Shown: one piece after another, positions 34,036 to 43,403 of the stretch
Numbering within the stretch: position 1 is the stretch's first letter
How the letters are laid out: the number at the start of each line of letters is the position of its first letter
Assembly: GCA_943913645.1 (NCBI GenBank)
Contig: CALTYZ010000005.1
Location: forward strand, 1-64,000
From: an uncultured Corynebacterium sp.
Lineage (GTDB): Bacteria > Actinomycetota > Actinomycetes > Mycobacteriales > Mycobacteriaceae
Length of the DNA stretch: 64,000 nucleotides
Direction: 5' to 3'
The notes under the pieces: model-generated
Seen by the model: only the letters and a program-made list of their open reading frames with translations
What the model was told of the DNA's origin: nothing
Databases searched by the model: none
Position numbers and translations under genes: made by a program

Positions 34036-34761
34036 GTGGCGGGACCTGGCGGCGCTGGTTGGCCTGAGGTTCGTGCTGGGGTGCGCGACGCGTGGGTCGT
34101 GGGTCTCGGTCTTATCCCACTTGGTATTGCATTTGGTTTGCTGATGACCCAGGCCGGGTTTGCCTGGTGGTGGACGCCTGTGTTTTCGGTTGTGATTCTC
34201 GCCGGCTCCATGGAGTTTTTAGCCATTGACATGGTGCTAACTGGGGTGGGTCCGATGTCGGCGGCACTGACGGCGTTCATGGTGAACTTTCGCCACATTT
34301 TCTATGGGCTGACCTTTCCCCGCCACGTTGTGCGGGGGCGACTAGGCAAGCTCTATGCCACGTATGCGCTGACAGACGAAGCGTATGCTGTTGCCTCCGC
34401 CCAGCAGCTCACGGAGCAAGAGGCGCTCAGCGGCGCACGACTGCTGACCATTTTGGGCTTTATCAACGCCGTGTGGGTACTGGCGGGCATCACCGGAGCG
34501 CTGGCCGGATATTTACTCCCGCCGGATCTTGAGGGAATGGAATTCGCACTCACAGCACTTTTCGCTGTGTTGGCCTTTGAGGCGTTTCAGGCCAGCAAAG
34601 ACCTTTCGGCACCGTTGATCGCAGCTGGTCTGGCGCTCATTGCGGCGCTGGTGCTGCCGGGGCAAATGCTCATGGTGGCCTTGATCGCATACTTCGGTGT
34701 GTTGCTCGCCCGCTTTTTCTCACCCCCATTGGACTTAGCGCTTACCTGGAAGCGGCGGTGA
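34036..34761 (+). CDS. AzlC-family branched-chain amino acid exporter, large subunit (BrnF-like)
   Basis: 241 residues from GTG 34036, with AAGGAGGAG upstream. AzlC family: PLGIAFGLLMTQAGF, FSVVILAGSMEFLAIDMVL, FMVNFRHIFYGLTFPR, LTDEAYAVAS, ending in a positive KRR. About seven membrane segments. With the AzlD partner it should form a BrnFE-type exporter of branched-chain amino acids and methionine, by analogy with C. glutamicum. No Lrp regulator gene is adjacent, unlike C. glutamicum brnFE. It overlaps the next gene by 4 bp. Confidence 0.9.
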   Translation: MAGPGGAGWPEVRAGVRDAWVVGLGLIPLGIAFGLLMTQAGFAWWWTPVFSVVILAGSMEFLAIDMVLTGVGPMSAALTAFMVNFRHIFYGLTFPRHVVRGRLGKLYATYALTDEAYAVASAQQLTEQEALSGARLLTILGFINAVWVLAGITGALAGYLLPPDLEGMEFALTALFAVLAFEAFQASKDLSAPLIAAGLALIAALVLPGQMLMVALIAYFGVLLARFFSPPLDLALTWKRR

Positions 34762-35117
34762 TGGTGGCGGTGCTAGGTGCGATGGGTTTGCCGGAAGGCG
34801 TCACGTTAGGCATGGTCGTTGCGGTGTTGGTGCCTGCGGCGGTGGTGACGTTCTTGTTGCGGGCGTTGCCTTTCTCGTTGCTGAAGCTGCTGCAGGCAAG
34901 CCCGCTGATCGAGTTTTTGGGCCTTTTGATGCCGGTTGGTGTGATGACGGTCCTGGTGATCTACACCTTGGTTGGCAAGGCGGGGCAGCCGCGTGAGTTT
35001 CTGGCCGCGCTCGCCGCTTTGCTCTTCACGTTGGTGTTGCAGGGGTGGAAACGGCGTGCCGACGTGTCCATTGTTGCGGGCACCGCAGTGTACATGCTGA
35101 TAGTGAACCTGTGGTAG
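34758..35117 (+). CDS. AzlD-family exporter small subunit (BrnE-like)
   Basis: 119 residues, about four membrane segments, with the AzlD pattern LRALPFSLL, EFLGLLMPVGVMTVLVIYTL and AGTAVYMLIVNLW. The ATG lies within the end of azlC (ATGGTGGCG at 34758) with a 4-bp overlap. It is the partner subunit of the AzlC protein. Confidence 0.9.
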   Translation: MMVAVLGAMGLPEGVTLGMVVAVLVPAAVVTFLLRALPFSLLKLLQASPLIEFLGLLMPVGVMTVLVIYTLVGKAGQPREFLAALAALLFTLVLQGWKRRADVSIVAGTAVYMLIVNLW

Positions 35118-35217
35118 CACGTTCGGCGGCCAGTGCCGGAAGGTAGCGGGGGTAAGTTTTGATATCAAGTTGCGTGTAACAATCTGCGGTTTATGTAGGA
35201 TTACTACAACAATCCGA

Positions 35218-35238
35218 GTGGAAAGTTCGGATTTCCAC
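35218..35238 (+). repeat. Hairpin in the 5' region of a secreted-protein gene
   Basis: GTGGAAA (35218-35224) and TTTCCAC (35232-35238) form a 7-bp stem with a 7-nt loop, about 80 nt before the ATG at 35315. The region is AT-richer than its surroundings and contains -10-like sequences near 35192-35200. It may be an mRNA-stabilising hairpin or an operator. Confidence 0.4.
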
Positions 35239-35314
35239 GAGGATGTGTCATCCCGGCACCCGCCGAACGCTCTTGGGACTGTTTGGTGGATACCTACAAG
35301 GAAGAGGTACTCCT

Positions 35315-35806
35315 ATGAAGCGCACCGCAACTGCAGCCCTTGCCGCTGCGACCGCCCTATCGATTGTTGCCGCCCCGGCATTTGCTGAAGACAATACCGC
35401 TGCGAACGACAACGCGAAGGCCGCTAGCTCGGCCGCGGACATCGTGAAGTCTTCTCAGAAGGACGGCGATAAGCAGGATGGCTCGGCAAAGGACGAGAAG
35501 AAGTCCTCGTTTATCAAGGGCTCGTCTGACATCAAAGATGACGAGGCGATGAACTACTACAAGAACCAGTCAGAGAAGCAGTCTGCTCTGCTCAAGCGCG
35601 TTACAGGCGACAAGAGCGGCGATGAGCTCAATGCTGCCCTGAAGCCGTTGCTGTCTTCGATCAAGGCAGATAAGGCGCAGGAGTGGAACCCTGGGACCAC
35701 GTTGAACATCTTGCTCGGTGTTGGCGTGCTGGCAGCGCTGGTGGGGATCGCCAACGCAGGCATGATCCCAGGTCTGAGCCTGCCGAACATCGCGCTGCCG
35801 TTCTAA
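35315..35806 (+). CDS. Exported protein with charged helix and C-terminal hydrophobic segment
   Basis: 163 residues from ATG 35315, with AAGGAAGAGG upstream; the frame runs further upstream but lacks the signal sequence. Signal peptide MKRTATAALAAATALSIVAA with cleavage near AFA-EDN, then a Lys/Asp/Ser-rich hydrophilic region (about 26-110), and a hydrophobic segment (TLNILLGVGVLAALVGIANAG) before the end PGLSLPNIALPF. No family recognised. Strong ribosome binding site, own terminator and Lys-rich codon pattern suggest a well-expressed envelope or secreted protein. Confidence 0.7.
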   Translation: MKRTATAALAAATALSIVAAPAFAEDNTAANDNAKAASSAADIVKSSQKDGDKQDGSAKDEKKSSFIKGSSDIKDDEAMNYYKNQSEKQSALLKRVTGDKSGDELNAALKPLLSSIKADKAQEWNPGTTLNILLGVGVLAALVGIANAGMIPGLSLPNIALPF

Positions 35807-35835
35807 GACAGCACCTGTAGCTAGTACTCCTACCG

Positions 35836-35886
35836 AATACCCACCCGAGCAGCAGGGTCCGTAAACATGCCGGGTGGGTATTTCTT
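35836..35886 (+). terminator. Strong intrinsic terminator
   Basis: AATACCCACCCG (35836-35847) and CGGGTGGGTATT (35871-35882) are perfect 12-bp arms, followed by TCTTT. It ends transcription of the exported-protein gene at 35315-35806. Confidence 0.9.
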
Positions 35887-36009
35887 TGTCCAAAATAACT
35901 ATGAATAAAATGGAGAATTCCCGGGAAACTGCGGCAAACCTCGGCTATGTTGTCTGCAACGATGTATTCGTTGCTTTGCATACAAGTCACCACGACAATG
36001 GAGGATTCT

Positions 36010-36324
36010 ATGAAGATCCGCACCACCCTCGCTGCTGCATCAGTGGCTGCAGTCATTGCCACCGGCACCCCAGCGATCGCCAATGCCCAGATTGTCGCAC
36101 CGGAGCCATCTTCACGCATCACGATTCCCGGTGATGTGGTGAACTTCTTCGATGGGTTCTCCCCTGTTTCACGCTATGAGACGGAACAGGCGCTGAAGAT
36201 CGGTGCTGCCTACCTCCTCATCAGCACCGCTGTGGGTGTCGGCTTGCGTCTGTTGAGCGCCACGACATCGCTCGGCAGTACCGCGCTGCGTCTTCCACTT
36301 GCCGCCGGCTTGGGTAGCAGCTAG
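36010..36324 (+). CDS. Small exported protein with one hydrophobic helix
   Basis: 104 residues from ATG 36010, with GGAGG upstream. Signal peptide MKIRTTLAAASVAAVIATG, cleavage near ANA-QIV, then a short hydrophilic region and a hydrophobic stretch (IGAAYLLISTAVGVGLRLLSA). No family recognised. Convergent with the small gene at 36370-36675. Its plan matches the exported proteins at 35315 and 5576. Confidence 0.65.
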   Translation: MKIRTTLAAASVAAVIATGTPAIANAQIVAPEPSSRITIPGDVVNFFDGFSPVSRYETEQALKIGAAYLLISTAVGVGLRLLSATTSLGSTALRLPLAAGLGSS

Positions 36325-36369
36325 CACACTCGACGGTAAGGACGGCGACGTCGGTACACGCTGGTGGCC

Positions 36370-36675
36370 TTACCCCGGGAACTTTGCACGCGCCTCACGC
36401 CAGAGAGCCTCGAACTCTTCTGGGGTGAGGCGCGTTGCGCTGATGCCTTCCAGCTGGTCGTAGGTGCGCGGATGCGGCACTGTGGTGAGCGGCTCATTCG
36501 CCTGGCCGATGACTTGCCCATCGACGTAAATGCCGGTGATCGTCTCGTTGGGGTCGAGTTCGATCATGCGGATTAACGTGCACTCGCTAGAGGTGACCTC
36601 CTCGAGTTCGGCGATGGTGAGAAGCTCACCACCGATGTCGGGAACGCTGTAGTGAATACGGACGAAATGTTTCAC
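36370..36675 (-). CDS. Small protein of unknown function whose start codon lies in a parS site
   Basis: 101 residues from GTG 36675 (MKHFVRIHYSVPDIGGELL). No signal peptide or membrane segment; predicted mixed strands then a C-terminal helix (TPEEFEALWREARAKF). The initiation codon is the GTG in the CACGTG centre of the parS at 36668-36683, and AAAGGG is spaced 6 nt before it. Family not recognised with confidence. ParB bound here would cover the start of this gene. Confidence 0.6.
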   Translation of the reverse strand: MKHFVRIHYSVPDIGGELLTIAELEEVTSSECTLIRMIELDPNETITGIYVDGQVIGQANEPLTTVPHPRTYDQLEGISATRLTPEEFEALWREARAKFPG

Positions 36676-36683
36676 GTGAAACC
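36668..36683. other. parS site 1
   Basis: TGTTTCACGTGAAACC matches the 16-bp parS consensus TGTTTCACGTGAAACA at 15 positions. Located at the start codon of the 36370-36675 gene, about 22 kb right of dnaA. Confidence 0.9.
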
Positions 36684-36702
36684 CTTTCTAGTCGGCGGAA
36701 GG

Positions 36703-37662
36703 TCATTCGGCGGCGAGGTGAGATGCATAGGCCGAACACGTCAGCAGCTGCACCAGGTGGTAGATCATCAACGGAATGATGAGCACACCGAGGGTCGCGC
36801 CCCCGAAGATGACAGAAGCCATGGGCAAACCAGTAGCTAGCGATTTTTGGGTACCGCACATCTGAATTGCAACGATATCGGGCTGTGAAAAGCCAAGAGC
36901 ACGTGGAACCTTCGCCGTCACCCAGAGCATCACAACGACAAGAACAACGGCAAAGAGAATCAGAAATGCGATTTCCTCAGCAGTGATCGTGCCCCACACG
37001 CCGGCAACCACCCCTTGAGAAAACGCGGCATACACAACCATCCAGATCGAGCCGCGATCGACAATCTTGGTGGCTTTCGACTTCGCCAGCGCGCCCGCCC
37101 CCGGAACGACGTTATGCGCAACTTGGCCCAGCAGAAATGGCAAGAGAAGCTGCAACGCAATATTGCGAAACACGGAACCATCAATAGTGACCCCGTTGCC
37201 TGTGCCCATGAGCAACATCACGAGCAGTGGTGTGACCACGACCCCGATCAATGAGGACATACTGGCCGAGACAACTGCGCCCGGTACGTTGCCGCGCGCG
37301 ATGCCCGTCAGCGCTACTGAGGACTGCACTGTGGACGGGACCAGCGTGAGAAACACAATGCCCTGGTAGAGCTCTTCAGAAATGAGCGCAGTTGTGGGGC
37401 GTAGCGCAATCCCGATCAACGGGTATGCCACAAATGTGAATGCGAGGATGACAGCGTGCAACCGCCAGTGCGTTAACCCCCGCACCGCCTCCCGGGTAGA
37501 CAGGCGTGCGCCGTATAAAAAGAACAGCAGTGCAATCGCCAACGTGGTCGCCACACCGAAGATGTCTGCAAAGCGCCCGCGTGCCGGTGCGATGAACGCG
37601 ATGATCGTGGCGGCGATAATACCAACGAGAAGCGGGTCGATTTTTTTCAGGAATCCGGGCAT
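36703..37662 (-). CDS. Bile acid:sodium symporter (SBF-like) family membrane protein
   Basis: 319 residues, about nine to ten hydrophobic segments. Features of the SBF-like/YfeH branch: LLVGIIAATIIAFIAPARG, LFFLYGARLSTREAVRG, LVPSTVQSSVALTGIARGN, CGTQKSLATGLPMA. Substrate unknown; bile acid transport is only the family name. It starts 21 bp beyond the Rieske-protein stop on the same strand, so it could be read from the end of the trp message. Confidence 0.88.
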   Translation of the reverse strand: MPGFLKKIDPLLVGIIAATIIAFIAPARGRFADIFGVATTLAIALLFFLYGARLSTREAVRGLTHWRLHAVILAFTFVAYPLIGIALRPTTALISEELYQGIVFLTLVPSTVQSSVALTGIARGNVPGAVVSASMSSLIGVVVTPLLVMLLMGTGNGVTIDGSVFRNIALQLLLPFLLGQVAHNVVPGAGALAKSKATKIVDRGSIWMVVYAAFSQGVVAGVWGTITAEEIAFLILFAVVLVVVMLWVTAKVPRALGFSQPDIVAIQMCGTQKSLATGLPMASVIFGGATLGVLIIPLMIYHLVQLLTCSAYASHLAAE

Positions 37663-37683
37663 GGACCCTAGTGTACGAAGCGG

Positions 37684-38055
37684 CTAGGCGTCGTTTTGCA
37701 CGACGAGGCGCTCGCCCTCATCTACAAGCGTTGCCGGCATGAGCCCGGATGCGGCTGGTCCTTCCACCACTGCCCCATCGGCGATGTTGAACACGGATCC
37801 GTGCTTGACGCAGCGCACCGTATCACCCTGCACCTGCGTGATCGGGGCGTGCTCGTGCGGGCACACACTCGAGTAGGCAACGAACTCGCCCGCGGTGGGC
37901 TGTGCAATGATGAACCGGTCGAGGATGACCGCGCTGCCAACAGGGACCTGGGTTTTGGCAACGTCATCTGTTGGTTCCTCACCGCACGCGGCGAGGAATG
38001 CACCCGCAAACGTGGTGGCGGAACCGATGAGAAAAAGGCGGCGTGAACATGTCAT
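37684..38055 (-). CDS. Tat-exported Rieske [2Fe-2S] lipoprotein
   Basis: 123 residues. The N-terminus SRRLFLIGSATTFAGAFLAAC combines a twin-Arg motif with a lipobox, so it should be exported folded and lipid-anchored. Rieske ligands are present as CPHEH (SSVCPHEHAPI) and CVKHGSVF, giving the Cys-His/Cys-His pair. It overlaps trpA by 4 bp, so it is co-transcribed with the trp operon though no role in tryptophan synthesis is known. It probably transfers electrons on the outer face of the membrane. Confidence 0.9.
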   Translation of the reverse strand: MTCSRRLFLIGSATTFAGAFLAACGEEPTDDVAKTQVPVGSAVILDRFIIAQPTAGEFVAYSSVCPHEHAPITQVQGDTVRCVKHGSVFNIADGAVVEGPAASGLMPATLVDEGERLVVQNDA

Positions 38056-38894
38056 GCCTTCAGCGTAGCCTCTTTCATCATGGCGACATAGGCAGACAAT
38101 TCCTCTTTCAGCCCATCCCAGTCCGTGACACGGCCAGGATTCGGATGGGTGTATTCCACGTACTTGGTGACGATGTTGTTGATCGCTGATCCAGTGATCG
38201 CGCCCGCCGCCCCCGCCGCCACAGCATCCGCCACATGTTGTGGGGTGGAAATACCGAAGCCGAGCATCACCGGAGCGGCACCTAATGCCTTGAGGCTTTC
38301 TACCACCTCGCGCAGGCCTTCCACGGTTGCTTCATTGTCATCGCCGGTGACCCCATCGCGCGAAACGGCGTAGATGTAGCCGCGTGAATTCGCCGCGACG
38401 TCGCGAAGGGTGTGCTCTGCTGCTTTGTGCGGGGCGATATAAATCGGGTCAATGCCGTTGGCTATAGCGGCGTGAGAAAACGGTTCGGATTCGCGCACCG
38501 GTACATCTGGCAGCAGGACAGCATCTGCACCTGCGTCGTGCAAATCGCGATAGAACTCATCAAGACCACGGACGAATGCGACGTTGGAATACGTCAAGAT
38601 GCCGATGGGCAGCTCCGGGTAGCGGGCGCGCAGTTCACGGATTTGCTCAAGCGCCTGGGCGACCGTCGCCCCACCATCGAGCGCACGGACATGGGAGAGT
38701 TGAATCGAGGGGCCGTCTGCAACCGGATCAGAAAACGGCACCCCAAGTTCGACCGCGTCAGCACCAGCCTCAACGGCGGTGGCGATGATCTCGATGGCAG
38801 TCTCCGGTGACGGATCAGACAGCATCATGAACGGGACAAATGCTCCCTCGCCTGTGGCGGCTAAACGCTCGAATGTGGCCTGGTATCGACTCAT
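38052..38894 (-). CDS. trpA: Tryptophan synthase alpha chain
   Basis: 280 residues, full length. Catalytic Glu and Asp are in [16 protein letters not shown]; the phosphate-binding region is in the late [13 protein letters not shown]. It cleaves indole-3-glycerol phosphate to indole. It overlaps trpB by 4 bp. Confidence 0.97.
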   Translation of the reverse strand: MSRYQATFERLAATGEGAFVPFMMLSDPSPETAIEIIATAVEAGADAVELGVPFSDPVADGPSIQLSHVRALDGGATVAQALEQIRELRARYPELPIGILTYSNVAFVRGLDEFYRDLHDAGADAVLLPDVPVRESEPFSHAAIANGIDPIYIAPHKAAEHTLRDVAANSRGYIYAVSRDGVTGDDNEATVEGLREVVESLKALGAAPVMLGFGISTPQHVADAVAAGAAGAITGSAINNIVTKYVEYTHPNPGRVTDWDGLKEELSAYVAMMKEATLKA

Positions 38895-40273
38895 TGCTTC
38901 GCCTCCTGGGCGCTAGGGTCTGCTGGGGTGTGCTCGGTTGGTTCGCCTGCGGTATGGGCACCGGGATTATCGGCAATTGGTGCGCTATCAGTGACGTTGC
39001 CGCGGTGGTTTGGGCGGCGGTCTTCGACCACCCAGTCCGGGTGCTGTTCCAGCGTGCGGCGGATATGGGCAATATCCTTATCGCCGCGGCCTGAAAGGGA
39101 GACGAGAATGTTCAGTGGTTCACCATCGGTCGGTGCTTCGGCTGCGCGGCGTAAGGCGTATGCGAGCGCGTGTGAAGATTCCAGCGCTGGAATGATGCCC
39201 TCATAGCGCGACAGGAGCTGAAAGGCTTTCAGTGCCTCCTCGTCAGAAATGGGGACGTAGGAGGCGCGCCCAGTGTGGGCCAAGTAGGCATGTTCCGGGC
39301 CGACCGCTGGGTAGTCCAACCCTGCTGAGATTGAGTAGGAGTCCTCCACCTGCCCGTCACTATCGCGCATGAGATAGGAGCGGGTGCCGTGCAGGATGCC
39401 AACAGTGCCGGCGTTGATTGCCGCACCGTGTTTACCCAACCCGAAACCTTCGCCACCTGGTTCAGCACCGACAAGTTCGACTGCTTCATCGTCAATGAAG
39501 TCCGCGAACATGCCGATGGCGTTCGAGCCGCCGCCAACGCAAGCGGTGACCACATCAGGAAGCGCACCGATGCGTTCAAGCATCTGTGCGCGCGCCTCGG
39601 TGGAGATGACGCGGTGGAATTCCTTGACCAATTTTGGAAACGGGTGCGGCCCAGCGGCGGTGCCAAGAAGGTAGTGCGTGTTGTGGAATGTCGCGGTCCA
39701 ATCTCGCAGCGCTTCATTCACCGCATCTTTCAGCGTGCCTGCACCGGATTCCACGCCGATGACTTCCGCGCCCATCAACCGCATGCGATAGACGTTCGGT
39801 TCTTGGCGGGCCATGTCTTTGGTGCCCATGTAGATCACGCATTTGAGATCTAACAGCGCGCACGCCAGTGCGGTCGCGGTGCCGTGTTGTCCGGCACCGG
39901 TCTCTGCGACCACACGGGTTTTGCCCATCTTCTTTGCCAGCAAGGCCTGGCCGATGACTTGGTTTGTTTTATGCGCTCCGCCGTGGACAAGGTCTTCGCG
40001 TTTGAGAAAAATGCGCGCATTGGCACCGTCAAGGGGCAGGTTACGGCACTCTGTTAGCGGGGTGGGTCGGCCAAGGTAGTCACGTAACAGGCCGCGATAT
40101 TCGCGCATGAACTCCTCGTCGGCCATGGCGTCGACAAACGCTTGCTCGAGTTGATCGAGTGCGGGCAACAGGCCTTCGGCCACGTACTGGCCGCCGAATT
40201 CGCCGTAGTACGCCGGCAGCAGCGGATACGTGCCGCTGCCCCCAGGCGTAAGTGGTGGTGTAGTTGCAGTCAT
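38891..40273 (-). CDS. trpB: Tryptophan synthase beta chain with disordered C-terminal tail
   Basis: 460 residues. PLP Lys in HGGAHKTNQ, phosphate cup GGGSNAIG, C-terminal core LSGRGDKD. It condenses indole with serine. The usual beta chain ends soon after the GRGDKD segment; here about 55 extra residues, the last 40 Pro/Thr/Ala-rich (e.g. [16 protein letters not shown]), are appended. Overlaps both neighbours by 4 bp. Confidence 0.97.
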   Translation of the reverse strand: MTATTPPLTPGGSGTYPLLPAYYGEFGGQYVAEGLLPALDQLEQAFVDAMADEEFMREYRGLLRDYLGRPTPLTECRNLPLDGANARIFLKREDLVHGGAHKTNQVIGQALLAKKMGKTRVVAETGAGQHGTATALACALLDLKCVIYMGTKDMARQEPNVYRMRLMGAEVIGVESGAGTLKDAVNEALRDWTATFHNTHYLLGTAAGPHPFPKLVKEFHRVISTEARAQMLERIGALPDVVTACVGGGSNAIGMFADFIDDEAVELVGAEPGGEGFGLGKHGAAINAGTVGILHGTRSYLMRDSDGQVEDSYSISAGLDYPAVGPEHAYLAHTGRASYVPISDEEALKAFQLLSRYEGIIPALESSHALAYALRRAAEAPTDGEPLNILVSLSGRGDKDIAHIRRTLEQHPDWVVEDRRPNHRGNVTDSAPIADNPGAHTAGEPTEHTPADPSAQEAKQ

Positions 40274-41745
40274 GAGGGATCCTCGTCAGTGATTGAAGTT
40301 GTTGAAGTGGTTGGGTAGTGAAAGTTGGCGATGGTGTCAAACGTTTGGCGCACAGCAGCGGCGTCTTTGTAGCCAGCCCATGTCCCCGCCGTAGCCGGGT
40401 ATTCAACCGCGGAGTTCAGATCAACTCCGGCGCAACCAACGGCAAGCGCTTCGGTGACATTGGCAGGCCCGATGCCCCCGGCGAGTAAGGACATTGCTTT
40501 GACCTTAGCCGGGATGGTGTCCCAGTCGAAGGTGTGGCCAGACCCACCACCGTGCGCGTCAAGCACGAGCTTATCCGCGTCGCTACCAGGCTCGGCCAGT
40601 GCCTTCGCTATGGTCGGGCCTTCTGGCTGAGTCATGGAAATTGCTCGCCAGATTTCTGTCCCCTCCCCTACTGCTGCACGTGCCTGGGCAATGAGCGTGT
40701 GTTCGGCCTCCAGGCTGCCTTGGTAGGGGGCGTGGAGCTGGAGGGCGCTGATGCCGTCAACAAGCAACTGCGCAAAGTCCGTTGTGCGCCGTGAGACCGC
40801 AACAAAGTTCAACCCCGGCTCTGCGGCGATGATTTCTGTGGCCGTTTCACGTGAAACATTCCTTCGGCTTGCCGCTTCGAAGATGAGCCCGCCGTAGACT
40901 GCGCCCGCAGCTTTTGCCACTTGTGCGGCACGTCCAGACCGCAATCCGCACACCTTATTCGGGCCATAGACCAGCTCGCGAGCGGCACGATCGACGTCCG
41001 GTTGGCTGGTCAGCTGGGAGCCGACGAGGAACCCGTTAGCGTGCGCGCCGAGTCTCCGGACCGTCTCCACATCGCGGATACCAGACTCAGCAACGATAAC
41101 GGAGTCTGCAGGCGCAAGCACTGCCAACTGGGCACAGCGGCCAAGATCAATGCTGAGATCGTGAAGGTTACGGTGATTCACCCCGAAAATCTTCGCGCCG
41201 AGTCGAGCTGCGCGCCGCGCCTCGTCCTCATCAATGACCTCAGTCAGCACGTCCATGCCGAGCGAGTCCGCCAGTGCGCTCAAGCGTGCGTAGTCGTGAT
41301 CGTTGAGCACCGACAGCATGAGCAAGATGGCGTCCGCCCCGAAGTAGCGAGCGGCGTAAACCTGAATCTCGTCGATGATGAAGTCCTTGCACAGAACAGG
41401 CAGGTGCGTCGTGGCGGCTACCGTTGCCAGATGGTCGTAATCCCCACTGAACTTCTCCGGTTCGCACAACACTGAGATGCCAGCGGCGTAGCGGGAGTAG
41501 ACAGATGCGATCTCGCCCGGATGGTACTGAGCGCGGATCACCCCGAGTGAGGGCGAGGAGGCCTTGCACTCCATGATGAAACTCGTGCCCGGAGCGGCCA
41601 GGTTGGCGTACAGTGAACGCTCCGATTTACGTAACGTGTCAAAATTAACGTGTGCCACGCGTTGGCGGATTTCGTCAAGGTGACGTTTTCGATTTTCGAC
41701 GATGCCCTCCAACACCGTCGGCATCCCTGAACCACTAGGCCCCAT
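40270..41745 (-). CDS. trpCF: Bifunctional indole-3-glycerol phosphate synthase / PRA isomerase
   Basis: 491 residues from ATG 41745, chosen because GAGGAGG is 6 nt upstream and the start overlaps the trpD stop (translational coupling); ATG 41724 is a weaker alternative. TrpC half: [36 protein letters not shown]. TrpF half from about residue 260: [63 protein letters not shown]. The fused enzyme matches the corynebacterial trpC(F). A parS site lies inside the TrpF half and encodes VSRET. Confidence 0.95.
   Translation of the reverse strand: MGPSGSGMPTVLEGIVENRKRHLDEIRQRVAHVNFDTLRKSERSLYANLAAPGTSFIMECKASSPSLGVIRAQYHPGEIASVYSRYAAGISVLCEPEKFSGDYDHLATVAATTHLPVLCKDFIIDEIQVYAARYFGADAILLMLSVLNDHDYARLSALADSLGMDVLTEVIDEDEARRAARLGAKIFGVNHRNLHDLSIDLGRCAQLAVLAPADSVIVAESGIRDVETVRRLGAHANGFLVGSQLTSQPDVDRAARELVYGPNKVCGLRSGRAAQVAKAAGAVYGGLIFEAASRRNVSRETATEIIAAEPGLNFVAVSRRTTDFAQLLVDGISALQLHAPYQGSLEAEHTLIAQARAAVGEGTEIWRAISMTQPEGPTIAKALAEPGSDADKLVLDAHGGGSGHTFDWDTIPAKVKAMSLLAGGIGPANVTEALAVGCAGVDLNSAVEYPATAGTWAGYKDAAAVRQTFDTIANFHYPTTSTTSITDEDPS
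40843..40858. other. parS site 2, inside trpCF
   Basis: CGTTTCACGTGAAACA matches the parS consensus at 15 of 16 positions. In the trpCF frame it encodes Val-Ser-Arg-Glu-Thr. Confidence 0.9.
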
Positions 41746-42763
41746 AGTTCGCCTCCTCATGAGTACGCAGCCACGCCTGCACAGTGCCATCTTCAATCAC
41801 CTCAAGCGCGCGCGCCACCCCATCACGGATCGAATCCGCCATCCCATAGATATAAAACATCGCACCCGCAGCAGCCGCCACCGCATCGCGGTGCGCAGCC
41901 GGCCCCTCCCCCGCGAAGGTAGCGCGCATCAACGCCGCATTCGTTGCACCATCCCCACCACGCAAATCCTCCAAGGAGTGACGGCTCACACCGATGTCTT
42001 CCGGAGTGAGCCGGTAGTGCTCAATCTGCCCATCCGCACCGAGCTCCCACACCTCCGTCTCACCATGCACCGCGATCTCATCGGTGCCTGCACCATGCAC
42101 AACCAGCGCGCGACTGCGGCCAAGCTCCTGCATCGTCTCAATGATGAGCTGCCCAATCGCAGGATTAGCAATGCCCATGATCTGAAACTCCGGGCGCGCC
42201 GGGGAAAGCAACGGGCCCATCGTATTGAACAACGTGGATACACCTAAGGATTTACGCACCGGCTGCACATGCGCAATCGCCGGGTTGTAGGCCGGGGCAA
42301 ACAAGAACGTGAAGTTGGATGATTCAAATTGACGCACCGCACGCTCCGGATCCAGATCCAACGGGATGTGCAACGCCTCCAACACGTCAGCCGAACCCGA
42401 CTTGGACGACACGGACCGGTTGCCGCACTTGATCATCTTCACCCCAGCAGCGGCTGCCACAAGTGATGCGGCCGTGGTGATGTTGATGGTGTTCGCCCCA
42501 TCCCCACCAGTACCAGCGGTATCCATAACCCCCTCCCCCGTGATCGGAAACGGCCTGCCAGCGGCAAGAAACGCACGTGCAGCCCCCGCGATGTCAGCAA
42601 AAGTTTCCCCACGGGTACGGATAGTCGCCAGCAACGCCGCAATGTGGACGTCGTCATAATCGCCGACGGTCAGCGGTGTGAATACCTCCACCGCCTCGGC
42701 AAGGCTCGGCTGTGGGTTATTGAGAAACCTGCGCAAAATCTCCAGCGATGTGTCAGTTGCCAT
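41735..42763 (-). CDS. trpD: Anthranilate phosphoribosyltransferase
   Basis: 342 residues. PRPP-binding DTAGTGGDGANTINITTAA and KCGNRSVSSKSGSADVLEAL, anthranilate region FLFAPAYNPAI, LVVHGAGTDEI. It overlaps trpG by 11 bp and trpCF by 11 bp. Confidence 0.97.
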   Translation of the reverse strand: MATDTSLEILRRFLNNPQPSLAEAVEVFTPLTVGDYDDVHIAALLATIRTRGETFADIAGAARAFLAAGRPFPITGEGVMDTAGTGGDGANTINITTAASLVAAAAGVKMIKCGNRSVSSKSGSADVLEALHIPLDLDPERAVRQFESSNFTFLFAPAYNPAIAHVQPVRKSLGVSTLFNTMGPLLSPARPEFQIMGIANPAIGQLIIETMQELGRSRALVVHGAGTDEIAVHGETEVWELGADGQIEHYRLTPEDIGVSRHSLEDLRGGDGATNAALMRATFAGEGPAAHRDAVAAAAGAMFYIYGMADSIRDGVARALEVIEDGTVQAWLRTHEEANYGA

Positions 42764-43403
42764 GAGCGTGCTCGCCTTTCTTCAGTAGTTGTTCAACGCA
42801 GCGCGCCAACATGATCGGGCCTGCGGGGGTAAGCAGTGAGTCGGGATGAAACTGCACACCAACAGACATGCCATCAGTCGTTTCAGCAGCCATCATGACC
42901 TCACCGATCGCAGATGGTGCCCACGCAAGCGCCCGCATCCCGGCGGGCTCTTGGGTTGCGCCTAAGGAGTGATAGCGCGCCACTGGGACCATCCGCCCGG
43001 GTATGCCCGGCACACTATCGGTGGCCAACCCAGCGAAGATGGGTGAGCCTACACCGGCAGGGGTCAGCTGCATAGCTAATGACACCCCATGCTCCGGGCC
43101 GCACGGCACCACCTGGCCGCCGTGATGCTCAATCAGCGCCTGGTAGCCCAAGCAAATGCCAAGGATGGGAATGCGCCCTTGGGCACGCGCAATGACCTCC
43201 ATCATGCACCCTGCGTCCATGGGATAGCCCGGCCCGGGCGAAAGCACGATCAGCTCAGGGCGCACCCCATCGGGTGCGGTGCCTAACACTGTTTCAGCGC
43301 TGACAGTGTTGCGATACACCACCGTCTCCTGGCCGGGTAGACCAGCAAGGGCGTCCACCAGGTTGTAGACGAAGGAATCCTGGTTATCCAACAACACGAT
43401 CAT
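42753..43403 (-). CDS. trpG: Anthranilate synthase glutamine amidotransferase subunit
   Basis: 216 residues; class I glutamine amidotransferase with catalytic Cys in ILGICLGYQALIEHHGG, oxyanion region LSPGPGYPMDAG and His/Glu near VGVQFHPDSLLTP. It supplies ammonia to TrpE. Overlaps trpE by 4 bp and trpD by 11 bp. Confidence 0.97.
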   Translation of the reverse strand: MIVLLDNQDSFVYNLVDALAGLPGQETVVYRNTVSAETVLGTAPDGVRPELIVLSPGPGYPMDAGCMMEVIARAQGRIPILGICLGYQALIEHHGGQVVPCGPEHGVSLAMQLTPAGVGSPIFAGLATDSVPGIPGRMVPVARYHSLGATQEPAGMRALAWAPSAIGEVMMAAETTDGMSVGVQFHPDSLLTPAGPIMLARCVEQLLKKGEHAHGN

